Below are positions 46,752 through 54,549 of a DNA stretch of 64,000 nucleotides, in pieces. The notes under the pieces were generated by a model. The model saw only the letters and a program-made list of their open reading frames with translations. It did no database searches and was not told the DNA's origin. The DNA comes from Mucilaginibacter sp. cycad4 (GTDB lineage Bacteria > Bacteroidota > Bacteroidia > Sphingobacteriales > Sphingobacteriaceae), in NCBI RefSeq assembly GCF_034263275.1, contig NZ_CP139559.1, positions 682,001-746,000 on the forward strand, read 5' to 3'. The position numbers and the translations under genes are program-made. The first letter of the stretch is position 1. The number at the start of each line of letters is the position of its first letter.

Positions 46752-47585
46752 ATGAAACTATCTATAGTTGTTGTAAGCCATAATACCTGCAACCTGCTCA
46801 GAATTGCCCTGAATGCAGTAGTCAGGGCCGCGCAGGACGTTAGTCACGAGGTTTTTGTGGTCGACAATGCTTCGGCCGATAAGTCGATAGCCATGTTAAA
46901 TACTGAATTTCCTGATGTAAAGATAATAGCCAACGATAAAAACGAGGGTATGGCCCGGGCATATAACCATGCACTTAAACTGGCTATAGGCGAGTATATT
47001 TTACTGGTCAATGCGGATACTATTACAGGCAAGAAGACCATTGAAAAAGCTCTTGAATTTATGGATCTGCATACCAATGCCGGTGGTTTGGGGGTACGTA
47101 TGATAACTCCTGAAGGCAAATTTTTAAAAGAGTCAAAACGCGGCTTTAACAAACCCTGGGAAACCTTTTTCAAGCTAACCGGCCTGGCAAAACACTTTTC
47201 AAAATCAAGGCTCACCAGTCCGCAGAGTAAAGATTGGGTTGAAGAGTTTCAAACGTCTGAATCGGATATCATTAATGGTGCTTTTATGCTGTTGCGTAAA
47301 GAGGCGCTTAACCATATCGGATTGATGGATGAGCGTTTTCATACTTATGGTTATGATATTGATTATTCATACCGCATCAGGCTTGCCGGGTTTAAAAACT
47401 ACTATTTCCCCAAAACCTATATCATCAATTTTAATATACAAAACAAGGTTAAATTTAGCTGGGCACACATTAAGGAATATTATGGGGCGATGATTATCTT
47501 CGCGTCCAAATATTTATTTAAGGTGCCCGAACTTAAGGTGGAAGGCATCCCGCAGCTAATTCCTCCTTCGTATGAAGTTAAATGA
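46752..47585 (+). CDS. Glycosyltransferase family 2 protein
   Basis: A GT-A fold transferase of 277 residues from the ATG at 46752, directly after recR; a longer frame from 46719 would overlap recR and is less likely. N-terminal nucleotide-binding motif SIVVVSHNTC, VDNASADKS and LLVNADT (DxD equivalent), followed by GYDIDYSYRIRLAGFKNYYF, the acceptor-side motif. The family transfers sugars to cell-surface lipids or polysaccharides, with rhamnosyltransferase-like relatives. The next gene (SDR) overlaps its end by 14 bases. Confidence 0.88.
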   Translation: MKLSIVVVSHNTCNLLRIALNAVVRAAQDVSHEVFVVDNASADKSIAMLNTEFPDVKIIANDKNEGMARAYNHALKLAIGEYILLVNADTITGKKTIEKALEFMDLHTNAGGLGVRMITPEGKFLKESKRGFNKPWETFFKLTGLAKHFSKSRLTSPQSKDWVEEFQTSESDIINGAFMLLRKEALNHIGLMDERFHTYGYDIDYSYRIRLAGFKNYYFPKTYIINFNIQNKVKFSWAHIKEYYGAMIIFASKYLFKVPELKVEGIPQLIPPSYEVK

Positions 47586-48387
47586 TAAAGTCGTAATCAT
47601 CACCGGCGCCTCGTCGGGCATCGGAAAATCACTTGCTTATGAATGTGCCAAACGCGGTGCCAATGTAATACTGGCAGCAAGGCAATATGTTACCCTTTGC
47701 CAGCTTACCGAGCAATTGGAAAAGGACTATAAAATAAAAGCCCTTGCCGTGCAATGTGATGTTACCAATGAGGAAGATTGCGCGCAGCTCATTAAGCAAA
47801 CCCTTATCACTTTTGGTAAAATTGATGTACTGATCAACAACGCAGGCATCACCATGCGCGCCCTGTTTAAGGATGCAAAAGTGGATGTGCTAAAACAGGT
47901 GATGGACGTTAATTTTTGGGGTATGGTTAACTGCATTAAATATGCCTTGCCCGAAATTACTAAAACCCGGGGCAGTATAGTAGGTGTATCATCTATTGCA
48001 GGATATAAAGGTTTGCCTGGCCGTTCAGGCTATTCGGCGTCAAAATTTGCTATGAACGGCTTTTTGGATTCATTGAGGGTTGAAAACCTCAAAACCGGCG
48101 TTCATGTATTAACGGCCTGCCCTGGCTTTACAGCATCAAATATCCGTAATACAGCCTTAAACAGTGAGGGCAAACAACAAGGCGAAAGCACCCTCGAAGA
48201 ACAAAAAATGATGAGCAGCGATGAGGTAGCCCAACATATTGTTGATGCCATAGAAAGCCGGGCCCGCACATTAACCCTCACCGGCCAGGGCAAACTTACG
48301 GTAGCCCTAAGCAAACTTGTACCGGCTTTTTTGGATAAAATGGTTTATAAACATTTCACTAAAGAACGGGACCCGCTACTCCGTTAG
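47572..48387 (+). CDS. Short-chain dehydrogenase/reductase
   Basis: A 271-residue NAD(P)-dependent oxidoreductase with the cofactor motif TGASSGIGKS, LINNAGI, catalytic S in VGVSSIAG and YxxxK in GYSASKFA. The C-terminus is slightly longer than the core SDR fold. It overlaps the glycosyltransferase gene and is part of the recR transcript. The substrate cannot be predicted. Confidence 0.9.
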   Translation: MKLNDKVVIITGASSGIGKSLAYECAKRGANVILAARQYVTLCQLTEQLEKDYKIKALAVQCDVTNEEDCAQLIKQTLITFGKIDVLINNAGITMRALFKDAKVDVLKQVMDVNFWGMVNCIKYALPEITKTRGSIVGVSSIAGYKGLPGRSGYSASKFAMNGFLDSLRVENLKTGVHVLTACPGFTASNIRNTALNSEGKQQGESTLEEQKMMSSDEVAQHIVDAIESRARTLTLTGQGKLTVALSKLVPAFLDKMVYKHFTKERDPLLR

Positions 48388-48463
48388 TCATTGAATCATT
48401 AGGTCATTGAGTCATTTTTTGCAGGCGAAAAGTCAATGACTTAATGACGCAATGACCTAATGA
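48388..48463. repeat. TCATTGA/AATGACC inverted array between SDR and channel genes
   Basis: TCATTGAATCATTAGG-type units at 48388-48416 and their inverse, CAATGACTTAATGACG- and CAATGACCTAATGA-type, at 48434-48463. The right half contains the stop codon of the minus-strand channel gene. The pair may act as a bidirectional terminator between the convergent genes. Confidence 0.8.
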
Positions 48464-49401
48464 ACGATGTCATACGCACTAATCCTGCTCAGGTCCAGAA
48501 CAACGCGGCCTGTTTCGTCACGTTCAAAGGCGGGTTTAAATTTAGCGCCCCATACAAAATCGTCATACTGATATGAAGTACGGGAGTGGATGGTTTGTGA
48601 AAAGGTATCGTCAAAAGTTTTCAGGATAACCGAAAGGCCGGCTTGCCTGCGTTCGAGTTCCTCTGGCGTGATATCTTTAATCGGGCTGTTTTCATCAAGC
48701 GGATGAACTACTGTCCAGTTCAGGGTGAGGATGCTAACCAGTTTCCGTTCCAGTTCGAGCTGAAAAAATTTACGTACTGTTTTGCCGTTCTCTTCATCGT
48801 TATAACTGAAAACTACTTCCATTTCCAGGTCGATGAGGATATTTCTGCGTTCGTTGGCCAGGCGAAACATCAAACCTTTACCGCCATCACGATAGGGGGC
48901 AATAAGTACGTTACGGCTATACATGATCTTGGCCGAAGGGCGCGAAAAGCGACCGTAAAGTAAACCTGTGGCCAAAGCAAAAGCCAGCAGGCCCATCATG
49001 GATTCGAGCGCTGCAATGGTATTGGGGATCATACCTCTGGGACTGATATGGCCATAACCTACAGTTGATATAGTTTGCGCCGAAAAAAAGAAGGCATCCA
49101 TAAAACGGTCAAAATCGGTATTGCCGCTTTTGCCGTCCAGCACATCGGGGCCTAACGAAAAATAAATGAGTGCGAAAATAATGTTTACAATAAAATAGCA
49201 GCTAAAAACAATGACCCAAAACTTTCGCCAGCTCATGGTGATGAGCGAGTGGTAGTTGTTTGATGTAGTAAAAAATGGAAGGCCGGTACGTTTTACGTTG
49301 ATAGAACCATCCTTATTTATAACCGGCTGGCTTTTAATAACCGGCTGGGTACCAAAGCCAAGATCATCTTCCGGATTTATTTTCTCTTTATGTATAGCCA
49401 T
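48457..49401 (-). CDS. Inward-rectifier-type (KirBac-like) potassium channel
   Basis: A 314-residue channel. The cytoplasmic N-terminus is followed by one membrane span (WVIVFSCYFIVNIIFALIYF), a pore loop with the selectivity filter TISTVGYG, and the second span (ALESMMGLLAFALATGLLYGRF). From about residue 160 a beta-rich cytoplasmic domain of the Kir type follows (NVLIAPYRDGGKGLMFRLANERRN, split here). This layout is that of KirBac proteins, tetrameric potassium channels. The 3' end overlaps a repeat array. Confidence 0.92.
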   Translation of the reverse strand: MAIHKEKINPEDDLGFGTQPVIKSQPVINKDGSINVKRTGLPFFTTSNNYHSLITMSWRKFWVIVFSCYFIVNIIFALIYFSLGPDVLDGKSGNTDFDRFMDAFFFSAQTISTVGYGHISPRGMIPNTIAALESMMGLLAFALATGLLYGRFSRPSAKIMYSRNVLIAPYRDGGKGLMFRLANERRNILIDLEMEVVFSYNDEENGKTVRKFFQLELERKLVSILTLNWTVVHPLDENSPIKDITPEELERRQAGLSVILKTFDDTFSQTIHSRTSYQYDDFVWGAKFKPAFERDETGRVVLDLSRISAYDIVH

Positions 49402-49407
49402 GGAGCT

Positions 49408-49526
49408 AATTACTGAATTATTGAGTTATTGAATTATCGATTTTTATAAAATGTTGACAGTTTGCTTTGATCTTCTGCTAATTTAGTAGCTAAATTCAAT
49501 AATTCAGTAAATCAATAATTCAATAA
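49408..49526. repeat. AATTACTGAATTATTGA inverted array before the trp leader
   Basis: Direct units at 49408-49437 and their inverse at 49494-49526, about 56 bases apart, directly upstream of the trp promoter. The arms are low-complexity but follow the same design as other intergenic arrays in this window. Confidence 0.75.
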
Positions 49527-49539
49527 ATGTACTGTTCTG

Positions 49540-49570
49540 TTTGTTTTTATAAAAACTATTTACATATTTG
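49540..49570 (+). promoter_or_regulatory. Promoter of the trp operon leader
   Basis: TTTG at 49540-49543 and CATATTTG at 49563-49570 match the Bacteroidota -33 and -7 boxes (TTTG and TAnnTTTG, one mismatch), separated by 19 bases, the usual spacer. Transcription would start near 49575, about ten bases before the leader peptide. Confidence 0.75.
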
Positions 49571-49585
49571 TGCCAACAAGTAACA

Positions 49586-49627
49586 ATGACAAAATTAAAC
49601 AACAATTGGTGGTGGCTTAACGAGTAA
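49586..49627 (+). CDS. trpL: trp leader peptide with three tandem Trp codons
   Basis: A 13-codon frame encoding MTKLNNNWWWLNE. Three consecutive TGG codons in a short frame just upstream of a strong terminator and a tryptophan operon are the hallmark of ribosome-mediated attenuation: when charged tRNA-Trp is scarce, the ribosome stalls at the Trp codons and the downstream RNA folds so that the terminator cannot form. The gene lies between a good promoter (49540-49570) and the terminator at 49666. Too short for normal gene finding. The symbol is by analogy with other bacteria. Confidence 0.85.
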   Translation: MTKLNNNWWWLNE

Positions 49628-49633
49628 TCGTAA

Positions 49634-49697
49634 GGCAATTCCATGTTTGTTTAAAAGATATATTCAAAAAGGGTTGCCATACGGCAACCCTTTTTTT
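49634..49697 (+). terminator. trp attenuator: terminator and competing antiterminator
   Basis: AAAAAGGGTTGCC at 49666-49678 pairs perfectly with GGCAACCCTTTTT at 49683-49695 around ATAC, followed by Ts. Upstream, GGCAA at 49634-49638 (plus CC with a small bulge) can pair with TTGCC at 49674-49678 in the 5' arm of the terminator, forming the competing antiterminator. AATTG at the Trp codons can in turn pair with CAATT in the antiterminator arm. The stop codon of the leader peptide is at 49625-49627, well placed to let a non-stalled ribosome block the antiterminator arm. Confidence 0.85.
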
Positions 49698-49703
49698 ATG
49701 CCG

Positions 49704-49800
49704 CCCCCCGACCCCCTAAAGGGGGAGTGATTAGCGAAAGGGGGAAGAAGACGGAATTACTAATTATGCATATTAACTCCCCCTTTAGGGGGTTGGGGGG
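49704..49800. repeat. CCCCCTAAAGGGGG inverted repeat abutting the trpD start
   Basis: CCCCCCGACCCCCTAAAGGG... at 49704-49728 and its inverse ACTCCCCCTTTAGGGG... at 49776-49800 pair over about 25 bases; each arm is also nearly self-complementary. The right arm ends three bases before the trpD start codon, so the fold could affect trpD translation. The sequence is of a type dispersed in intergenic regions of this group. Confidence 0.85.
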
Positions 49801-49803
49801 CAA

Positions 49804-50793
49804 ATGAAACAGATACTGAATCATCTTTTTGAACACAAAACCTTTAGCAGGGAACAATCTAAAAGTATTTTGATGAACATTGCGCAGGGTAAGTACAACA
49901 ACGCGCAAATGGCAGCGTTCATGACGGCGTATTGTATGCGAAGCATTACCGTTGAAGAACTGGAAGGCTTTCGTGATGCAATGCTGGAGCTTTGCCTGCC
50001 TGTTGACCTGGAAACCGAAGGCCTTATTGATCTTTGCGGTACAGGAGGCGATGGTAAGGATACCTTTAACATCTCTACGCTTGCTTCATTTGTTGTTGCG
50101 GGTGCAGGGTACAAAGTGGCCAAACATGGTAATTACGGGGTATCATCGGGCTGCGGTTCATCAAACGTGATGGAATACCTGGGCTACCAGTTTACCAATG
50201 ATATGGATAAACTGAAACGCAGTACGGATGAAGCTAACATCTGTTTTTTGCATGCGCCGTTGTTTCACCCGGCTATGAAAACCGTGGCACCTATCCGCAG
50301 GGAACTTGGCGTTAAAACCTTCTTCAACATGCTGGGGCCCCTGGTTAACCCTGCCAAGCCCGATAACCAGTTGGTAGGAGTGTTTAACCTGGAGCTTGCC
50401 CGGGTATATGCTTATCTTTATCAAAAATCAACTACAAAATATACCATTATAAACGCGCTGGAGGGTTATGACGAAATCTCATTAACCTGCGATTTTAAGA
50501 CCTTTTCGGCAGACGGTGAAAAAATCAACAGTGTTGAAGATCTGGGTTTTGAATTGCTCGATCCTAAAGAGATCATCGGTGGCGACACTGTTGAGGCTTC
50601 TGCAGCTATATTCAGTAATGTACTTAAGGGCGATGGTACCCCGGCTCAAAATAACGTAGTATTGGCTAATGCTGCGCTGGCTATTAAAACCATTGGCTCC
50701 GAAAAAACTTTTGGCGATTGTTTTTATGAAGCCGAAGAAGCGCTGCTTGGTAAAAAGGCGCTGAAAAGCTTTAATACTTTATTACAAAACTAA
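49804..50793 (+). CDS. trpD: Anthranilate phosphoribosyltransferase
   Basis: A 329-residue enzyme that joins anthranilate to PRPP, the second step of tryptophan synthesis. Conserved motifs: DLCGTGGDGKDTFNIST (PRPP loop), KHGNYGVSSGCGSSNVMEYLG, and FFNMLGPLVNPAKP. Length is normal. It heads the local operon downstream of the attenuator; three bases separate it from the trpF-trpB gene. Confidence 0.97.
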   Translation: MKQILNHLFEHKTFSREQSKSILMNIAQGKYNNAQMAAFMTAYCMRSITVEELEGFRDAMLELCLPVDLETEGLIDLCGTGGDGKDTFNISTLASFVVAGAGYKVAKHGNYGVSSGCGSSNVMEYLGYQFTNDMDKLKRSTDEANICFLHAPLFHPAMKTVAPIRRELGVKTFFNMLGPLVNPAKPDNQLVGVFNLELARVYAYLYQKSTTKYTIINALEGYDEISLTCDFKTFSADGEKINSVEDLGFELLDPKEIIGGDTVEASAAIFSNVLKGDGTPAQNNVVLANAALAIKTIGSEKTFGDCFYEAEEALLGKKALKSFNTLLQN

Positions 50794-50796
50794 GCC

Positions 50797-52605
50797 ATGA
50801 AAATAAAGGTTTGCGGTTTAAAACATCCTGAAAATATTGAAGCGGTTATCGCCTTACAGCCCGATTACGTGGGTTTTATTTTCTACGGAAAATCGCCCCG
50901 ATATGTGGTTGGTCTGCCTGTTAATGCGTTGCGAGCTATACCCGCTTCCATTCAAAAAACCGGTGTTTTTGTAAATGAAAGCGCCGAAAATATTGAACAG
51001 CTGATTGCCGAATATGGTTTTAATGCCATTCAACTGCATGGCGATGAAAGCCCTGAGTTTTGTGGAGGTTTTAAGGGCCGTGTAACGGTGATCAAAGCCT
51101 TTGGCCTTAATGAGGGTTTTGATTTTGAACAGCTAAAAGAGTATGCCAACAATGTCGATCTTTTCCTGTTCGATACCAAAACAAAGGAGTATGGCGGCTC
51201 GGGCAAAACGTTTGACTGGGCTATTCTTGATCAATATAAACAGGAAATTCCTTTCTTTTTATCGGGAGGGGTGGGACTTGAAAACATAGCAGAGGTTAAA
51301 ACAATCAGCCATCCTCAATTTTACGGGGTTGACCTTAACAGCAAGTTTGAAATTGAACCGGGTTTGAAGAATATCGAAAAATTAGAAGAGGCATTTAACA
51401 TCATCAAAAATAAAACACAACAGATGAAATACGGAGTTAACGAGCAAGGTTATTATGGCGATTTTGGAGGAGCATATATCCCCGAAATGCTATACCCTAA
51501 CGTAGAGGAATTAAGGCTGCAATACCTCAATATCATAAATGATGATGGTTTTAAAGCCGAATTTGATGATCTGCTTAAGAATTACGTAGGCCGCCCTTCT
51601 CCTTTATATCATGCTAAAAGATATTCGGAAAAATACGGAGCCAACATCTTCTTTAAACGCGAAGATCTGAACCATACAGGTTCGCACAAGATCAATAATG
51701 CCATAGGGCAGATCCTGCTGGCCAAACGCCTCGGCAAAAAACGCATCATAGCCGAAACCGGTGCCGGACAGCATGGTGTAGCAACAGCTACCGTATGCGC
51801 GCTGATGGGTATTGAATGCGTGGTTTATATGGGTGAAATTGATATGGCCCGCCAGGCACCTAACGTATCGCGCATGAAAATGCTGGGCGCTACTGTGATA
51901 CCGGCAACATCTGGCAGTAAAACATTAAAAGATGCTACTAACGAGGCCCTGCGCGACTGGATAGGCAACCCTGTTGATACGCATTATATCATAGGTTCGG
52001 TAGTTGGTCCGTATCCATACCCTGATATGGTTGCGCGTTTTCAGTCTATTATCTCTGCTGAAACAAAAAAACAGCTTGTAGAGCATACAGGCAGCGAACT
52101 ACCACAATACGTATTGGCCTGCGTAGGCGGCGGCAGCAATGCCATGGGGATGTTTTATCATTTCCTGGATGATGAAAGCGTGAAACTGGTGGCCGTTGAA
52201 GCTGCCGGTAAAGGTGTTAATAGCGGTGAATCTGCAGCTACAACGGCTTTGGGAAATGAAGGTGTATTGCACGGTAGCCGTACCATCTTAATGCAAACCG
52301 AAGACGGACAGGTTGTTGAACCTTACTCTATTTCGGCAGGTTTGGATTACCCGGGTATTGGTCCGCAGCACGCGCATTTATTTAAAAGCCATCGCGGCGA
52401 GTACGTAAGCATTACAGATGATGAGGCTTTGCAGGCAGGCTTGCTTTGCTGCCAGTTGGAAGGCATTATCCCGGCCATTGAAACGGCTCATGCTTTGGCT
52501 CAATTGGAGAAAATGAAGTTTGAACCTACCGATAATGTGGTGATCTGCATTTCGGGTAGGGGAGATAAGGACCTGGATACTTATATTAACTATTTCGGCT
52601 ATTAA
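50797..52605 (+). CDS. TrpF-TrpB in-frame fusion
   Basis: One uninterrupted 602-codon frame. Residues 1-207 are phosphoribosylanthranilate isomerase (KVCGLKHPENIEAV, IQLHGDESPEFC, FLSGGVGLENIAE), and from M210 the tryptophan synthase beta subunit begins in the same frame (MKYGVNEQGYYGDFGGAYIP), with the PLP lysine in HTGSHKINNA, the Glu in AETGAGQHG and the phosphate loop GGGSNAMG. The junction encodes NIIKNKTQQ-MKYG without a stop. Normally these are two genes. Either the proteins are fused, or translation also restarts at the ATG at 51424. A sequencing slip that removed a stop is possible. No trpC lies between trpD and trpF. Confidence 0.9.
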   Translation: MKIKVCGLKHPENIEAVIALQPDYVGFIFYGKSPRYVVGLPVNALRAIPASIQKTGVFVNESAENIEQLIAEYGFNAIQLHGDESPEFCGGFKGRVTVIKAFGLNEGFDFEQLKEYANNVDLFLFDTKTKEYGGSGKTFDWAILDQYKQEIPFFLSGGVGLENIAEVKTISHPQFYGVDLNSKFEIEPGLKNIEKLEEAFNIIKNKTQQMKYGVNEQGYYGDFGGAYIPEMLYPNVEELRLQYLNIINDDGFKAEFDDLLKNYVGRPSPLYHAKRYSEKYGANIFFKREDLNHTGSHKINNAIGQILLAKRLGKKRIIAETGAGQHGVATATVCALMGIECVVYMGEIDMARQAPNVSRMKMLGATVIPATSGSKTLKDATNEALRDWIGNPVDTHYIIGSVVGPYPYPDMVARFQSIISAETKKQLVEHTGSELPQYVLACVGGGSNAMGMFYHFLDDESVKLVAVEAAGKGVNSGESAATTALGNEGVLHGSRTILMQTEDGQVVEPYSISAGLDYPGIGPQHAHLFKSHRGEYVSITDDEALQAGLLCCQLEGIIPAIETAHALAQLEKMKFEPTDNVVICISGRGDKDLDTYINYFGY

Positions 52606-52607
52606 TT

Positions 52608-52706
52608 GGTTCATAGTTGATGGTCCATAGACCATAGCCGTGCCGGATGCCAATATCGACAATAAGATACTAACAAACTATGGACTGTGGTCTATCGTCC
52701 ATCGAC
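52608..52706. repeat. ATGGTCCATAGACCATAG inverted array before trpA
   Basis: 52608-52637 and 52678-52706 pair imperfectly around a 40-base spacer. The units (TGGTCCATAGACCA) are palindromic. They lie between the trpF-trpB and trpA genes, so the hairpin would be in the operon message. Confidence 0.75.
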
Positions 52707-52718
52707 AAATAACATACA

Positions 52719-53489
52719 ATGAACCGTTTAAAAAAGCTTTTTGCATCAAAAAACAACAACCTGCTATCCATTTATTTTACAGCGGGTTATCCTGCATTGA
52801 ATACTACGGTTGATATTGCCGAAGCCCTTGAAAAATCAGGTGCCGATTTCCTGGAGATCGGATTCCCGTATTCTGATCCGGTGGCCGATGGGCCAACTAT
52901 TCAGCACAGTTCAGAGTGTGCTTTGGAAAACGGCATGAGCCTTAAGGTTTTGTTTGAAGAGTTGGCCGAACTGCGCAGTAGGGTAAGCATTCCTATTTTG
53001 CTTATGGGCTATTTTAATCCCATTGCACAGTATGGTGTTGAACGGTTTTGTAAAAAGGCTGCCGAAGTAGGTGTTGACGGTATTATTGTACCCGATCTGC
53101 CGATCTATGAATATGAAAAAATGTACTCGTCATATTTTATCGATAACGGCCTGAGCAACATATTCCTGGTAACCCCGCAAACATCTGAAGAACGCATCCG
53201 CCAAATTGATGATCTGAGCAACAGTTTTATCTACCTGCTGTCGTCATCAACAATAACCGGCTATAACCTGAAACTGAGTGATAGCGTTGAAGAATATTAC
53301 AAACGCATTACCGCGATGGAGCTGAAGAATCCAACTATTATTGGTTTTGGTATTACTGACAGCGGCAGCTTTGCTAAAGCGTGTGATTATGCCAACGGGG
53401 CAATTATAGGTAGCAAATTTGTAAAGCTTTTAGGCGAGGAAGGTTATATGGATAAGATTGATGGGTTTGTAAAGGGGATAAGGCCGTAA
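52719..53489 (+). CDS. trpA: Tryptophan synthase alpha subunit
   Basis: A 256-residue TIM-barrel enzyme that cleaves indole-3-glycerol phosphate and channels indole to TrpB. Conserved motifs: LSIYFTAGYPALNTT, LEIGFPYSDPVADGPTIQ (catalytic Glu and Asp), LLMGYFNPIAQYG and DGIIVPDLPIYE. Length is normal. It is the last local trp gene; trpE, trpG and trpC are not in the window. Confidence 0.97.
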   Translation: MNRLKKLFASKNNNLLSIYFTAGYPALNTTVDIAEALEKSGADFLEIGFPYSDPVADGPTIQHSSECALENGMSLKVLFEELAELRSRVSIPILLMGYFNPIAQYGVERFCKKAAEVGVDGIIVPDLPIYEYEKMYSSYFIDNGLSNIFLVTPQTSEERIRQIDDLSNSFIYLLSSSTITGYNLKLSDSVEEYYKRITAMELKNPTIIGFGITDSGSFAKACDYANGAIIGSKFVKLLGEEGYMDKIDGFVKGIRP

Positions 53490-53521
53490 GGGTTTCCAGG
53501 TATCCAATCTTTCAAAAATAA

Positions 53522-53629
53522 AATTTCGTCATGTTGAACTTGTTTCAACACCTCACGTGCTAAGCCCTATGATTAGCAAATCGCCTAATTATCCTGTGGG
53601 GTGCTGAAACAAGTTCAGCATGACGAATT
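53522..53629. repeat. GTCATGTTGAACTTGTTTCA inverted pair after trpA
   Basis: The arm at 53522-53555 and its inverse at 53595-53629 pair closely across a 39-base spacer. This sequence (GTCATGCTGAACTTGTTTCAGC-type) is one I recall as widely dispersed in Sphingobacteriaceae genomes. It lies between convergent trpA and the Sua5-like gene. Confidence 0.8.
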
Positions 53630-53653
53630 GTTTATAGCGCTATCAAACTTTCC

Positions 53654-54274
53654 TTACAAATACAACTCCAAATCACCTTTACCTTCACGCACGATATCAA
53701 AGTCGCCGGTAGTGCAGTCAACTATGGTTGATGGGATGTTGTCGCCATAACCGCCATCTATTACAATATCCACCAGGTCTTCATACTTCTCGTGGATCAG
53801 TTCCGGATCGGTTGAATATTCAACAATATCGTCATCATCGCGGATAGACGTTGAGAGAATAGGATTACCTAATACACGCACAATTTCGCGGGCTATATTA
53901 TTGTCTGGTACCCTGATACCGACTGTTTTTTTGTTGGAGCTGAGCATTTTGGGCACCATATGGCTGGCATTGAATATAAATGTAAACGGCCCGGGCAAAG
54001 CCTTTTTCAATACGCGGAAGGTTGTATTATCAATGGGTTTGATGTAATCAGAAATATGGCTCAGATCGTAACAAATGAACGAGAAATTAGCTTTTTCGGG
54101 TTTGATGTTTCTGATTTTGCAAATAGCCTCGATGGCTCGGTGATTGGTGATATCGCATCCCAAACCATAAATGGTATCGGTAGGGTAAATGATCAAACCG
54201 CCTTTCTTTAACACTTCAACCACCTGCTCAATAGCTTTAGGATTAGGGTTTTCGGGATATATTTTAATTAACAT
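53654..54274 (-). CDS. Sua5/YciO/YrdC family protein (threonylcarbamoyl-AMP synthase-like)
   Basis: A 206-residue protein with the YrdC fold. GGLIIYPTDTIYGLGCDI is the nucleotide-binding core; KPEKANFSFICYDLSHISDY and KALPGPFTFIFNAS, together with IRVPDN, fit the YciO subgroup better than TsaC. TsaC/Sua5 make threonylcarbamoyl-AMP for the t6A modification of tRNA; whether YciO-type proteins do so efficiently is unclear. A good promoter box lies at 54286. Confidence 0.85.
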   Translation of the reverse strand: MLIKIYPENPNPKAIEQVVEVLKKGGLIIYPTDTIYGLGCDITNHRAIEAICKIRNIKPEKANFSFICYDLSHISDYIKPIDNTTFRVLKKALPGPFTFIFNASHMVPKMLSSNKKTVGIRVPDNNIAREIVRVLGNPILSTSIRDDDDIVEYSTDPELIHEKYEDLVDIVIDGGYGDNIPSTIVDCTTGDFDIVREGKGDLELYL

Positions 54275-54285
54275 AAGTATAAGAA

Positions 54286-54293
54286 CAAATATA
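54286..54293 (-). promoter_or_regulatory. Promoter -7 box of the Sua5-like gene
   Basis: TATATTTG on the minus strand matches TAnnTTTG exactly, 12 bases before the start codon. Confidence 0.6.
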
Positions 54294-54358
54294 GCGCTAC
54301 TTAGTTTAATAACGGCGCTAAAACACGCTTAAAATCATGTTATTATGGTGTATGAAGA

Positions 54359-54391
54359 AAACTTACCAAGTTTTCAAAACTTCGTAAGTTT
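54359..54391. repeat. Palindromic AAACTTAC...GTAAGTTT repeat
   Basis: AAACTTAC and GTAAGTTT form the arms, enclosing AGTTTT/AAAACT with short mismatches. This is a common dispersed palindrome in Bacteroidota intergenic DNA, by my recollection. It lies between the Sua5-like gene and the terminator of yceI. Confidence 0.75.
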
Positions 54392-54408
54392 GGTTGGAAG
54401 CTACAACC

Positions 54409-54441
54409 AAAAAGCCATTCGCGTTAAACGAATGGCTTTTT
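54409..54441. terminator. Terminator of the YceI gene
   Basis: AAAAAGCCATTCG pairs perfectly with CGAATGGCTTTTT around a seven-base loop. Both directions have T-runs; in the minus direction it is the natural stop for the YceI message. Confidence 0.88.
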
Positions 54442-54549
54442 CTATCATTAATTTTAACCTGTTTGCCGCTTCAACAATGCCGTGTTGTTTGGATCCTTTA
54501 ACAACAGCGGCATTTTAAATGTTAAAACACAGCAACAGTATTAAAACAA

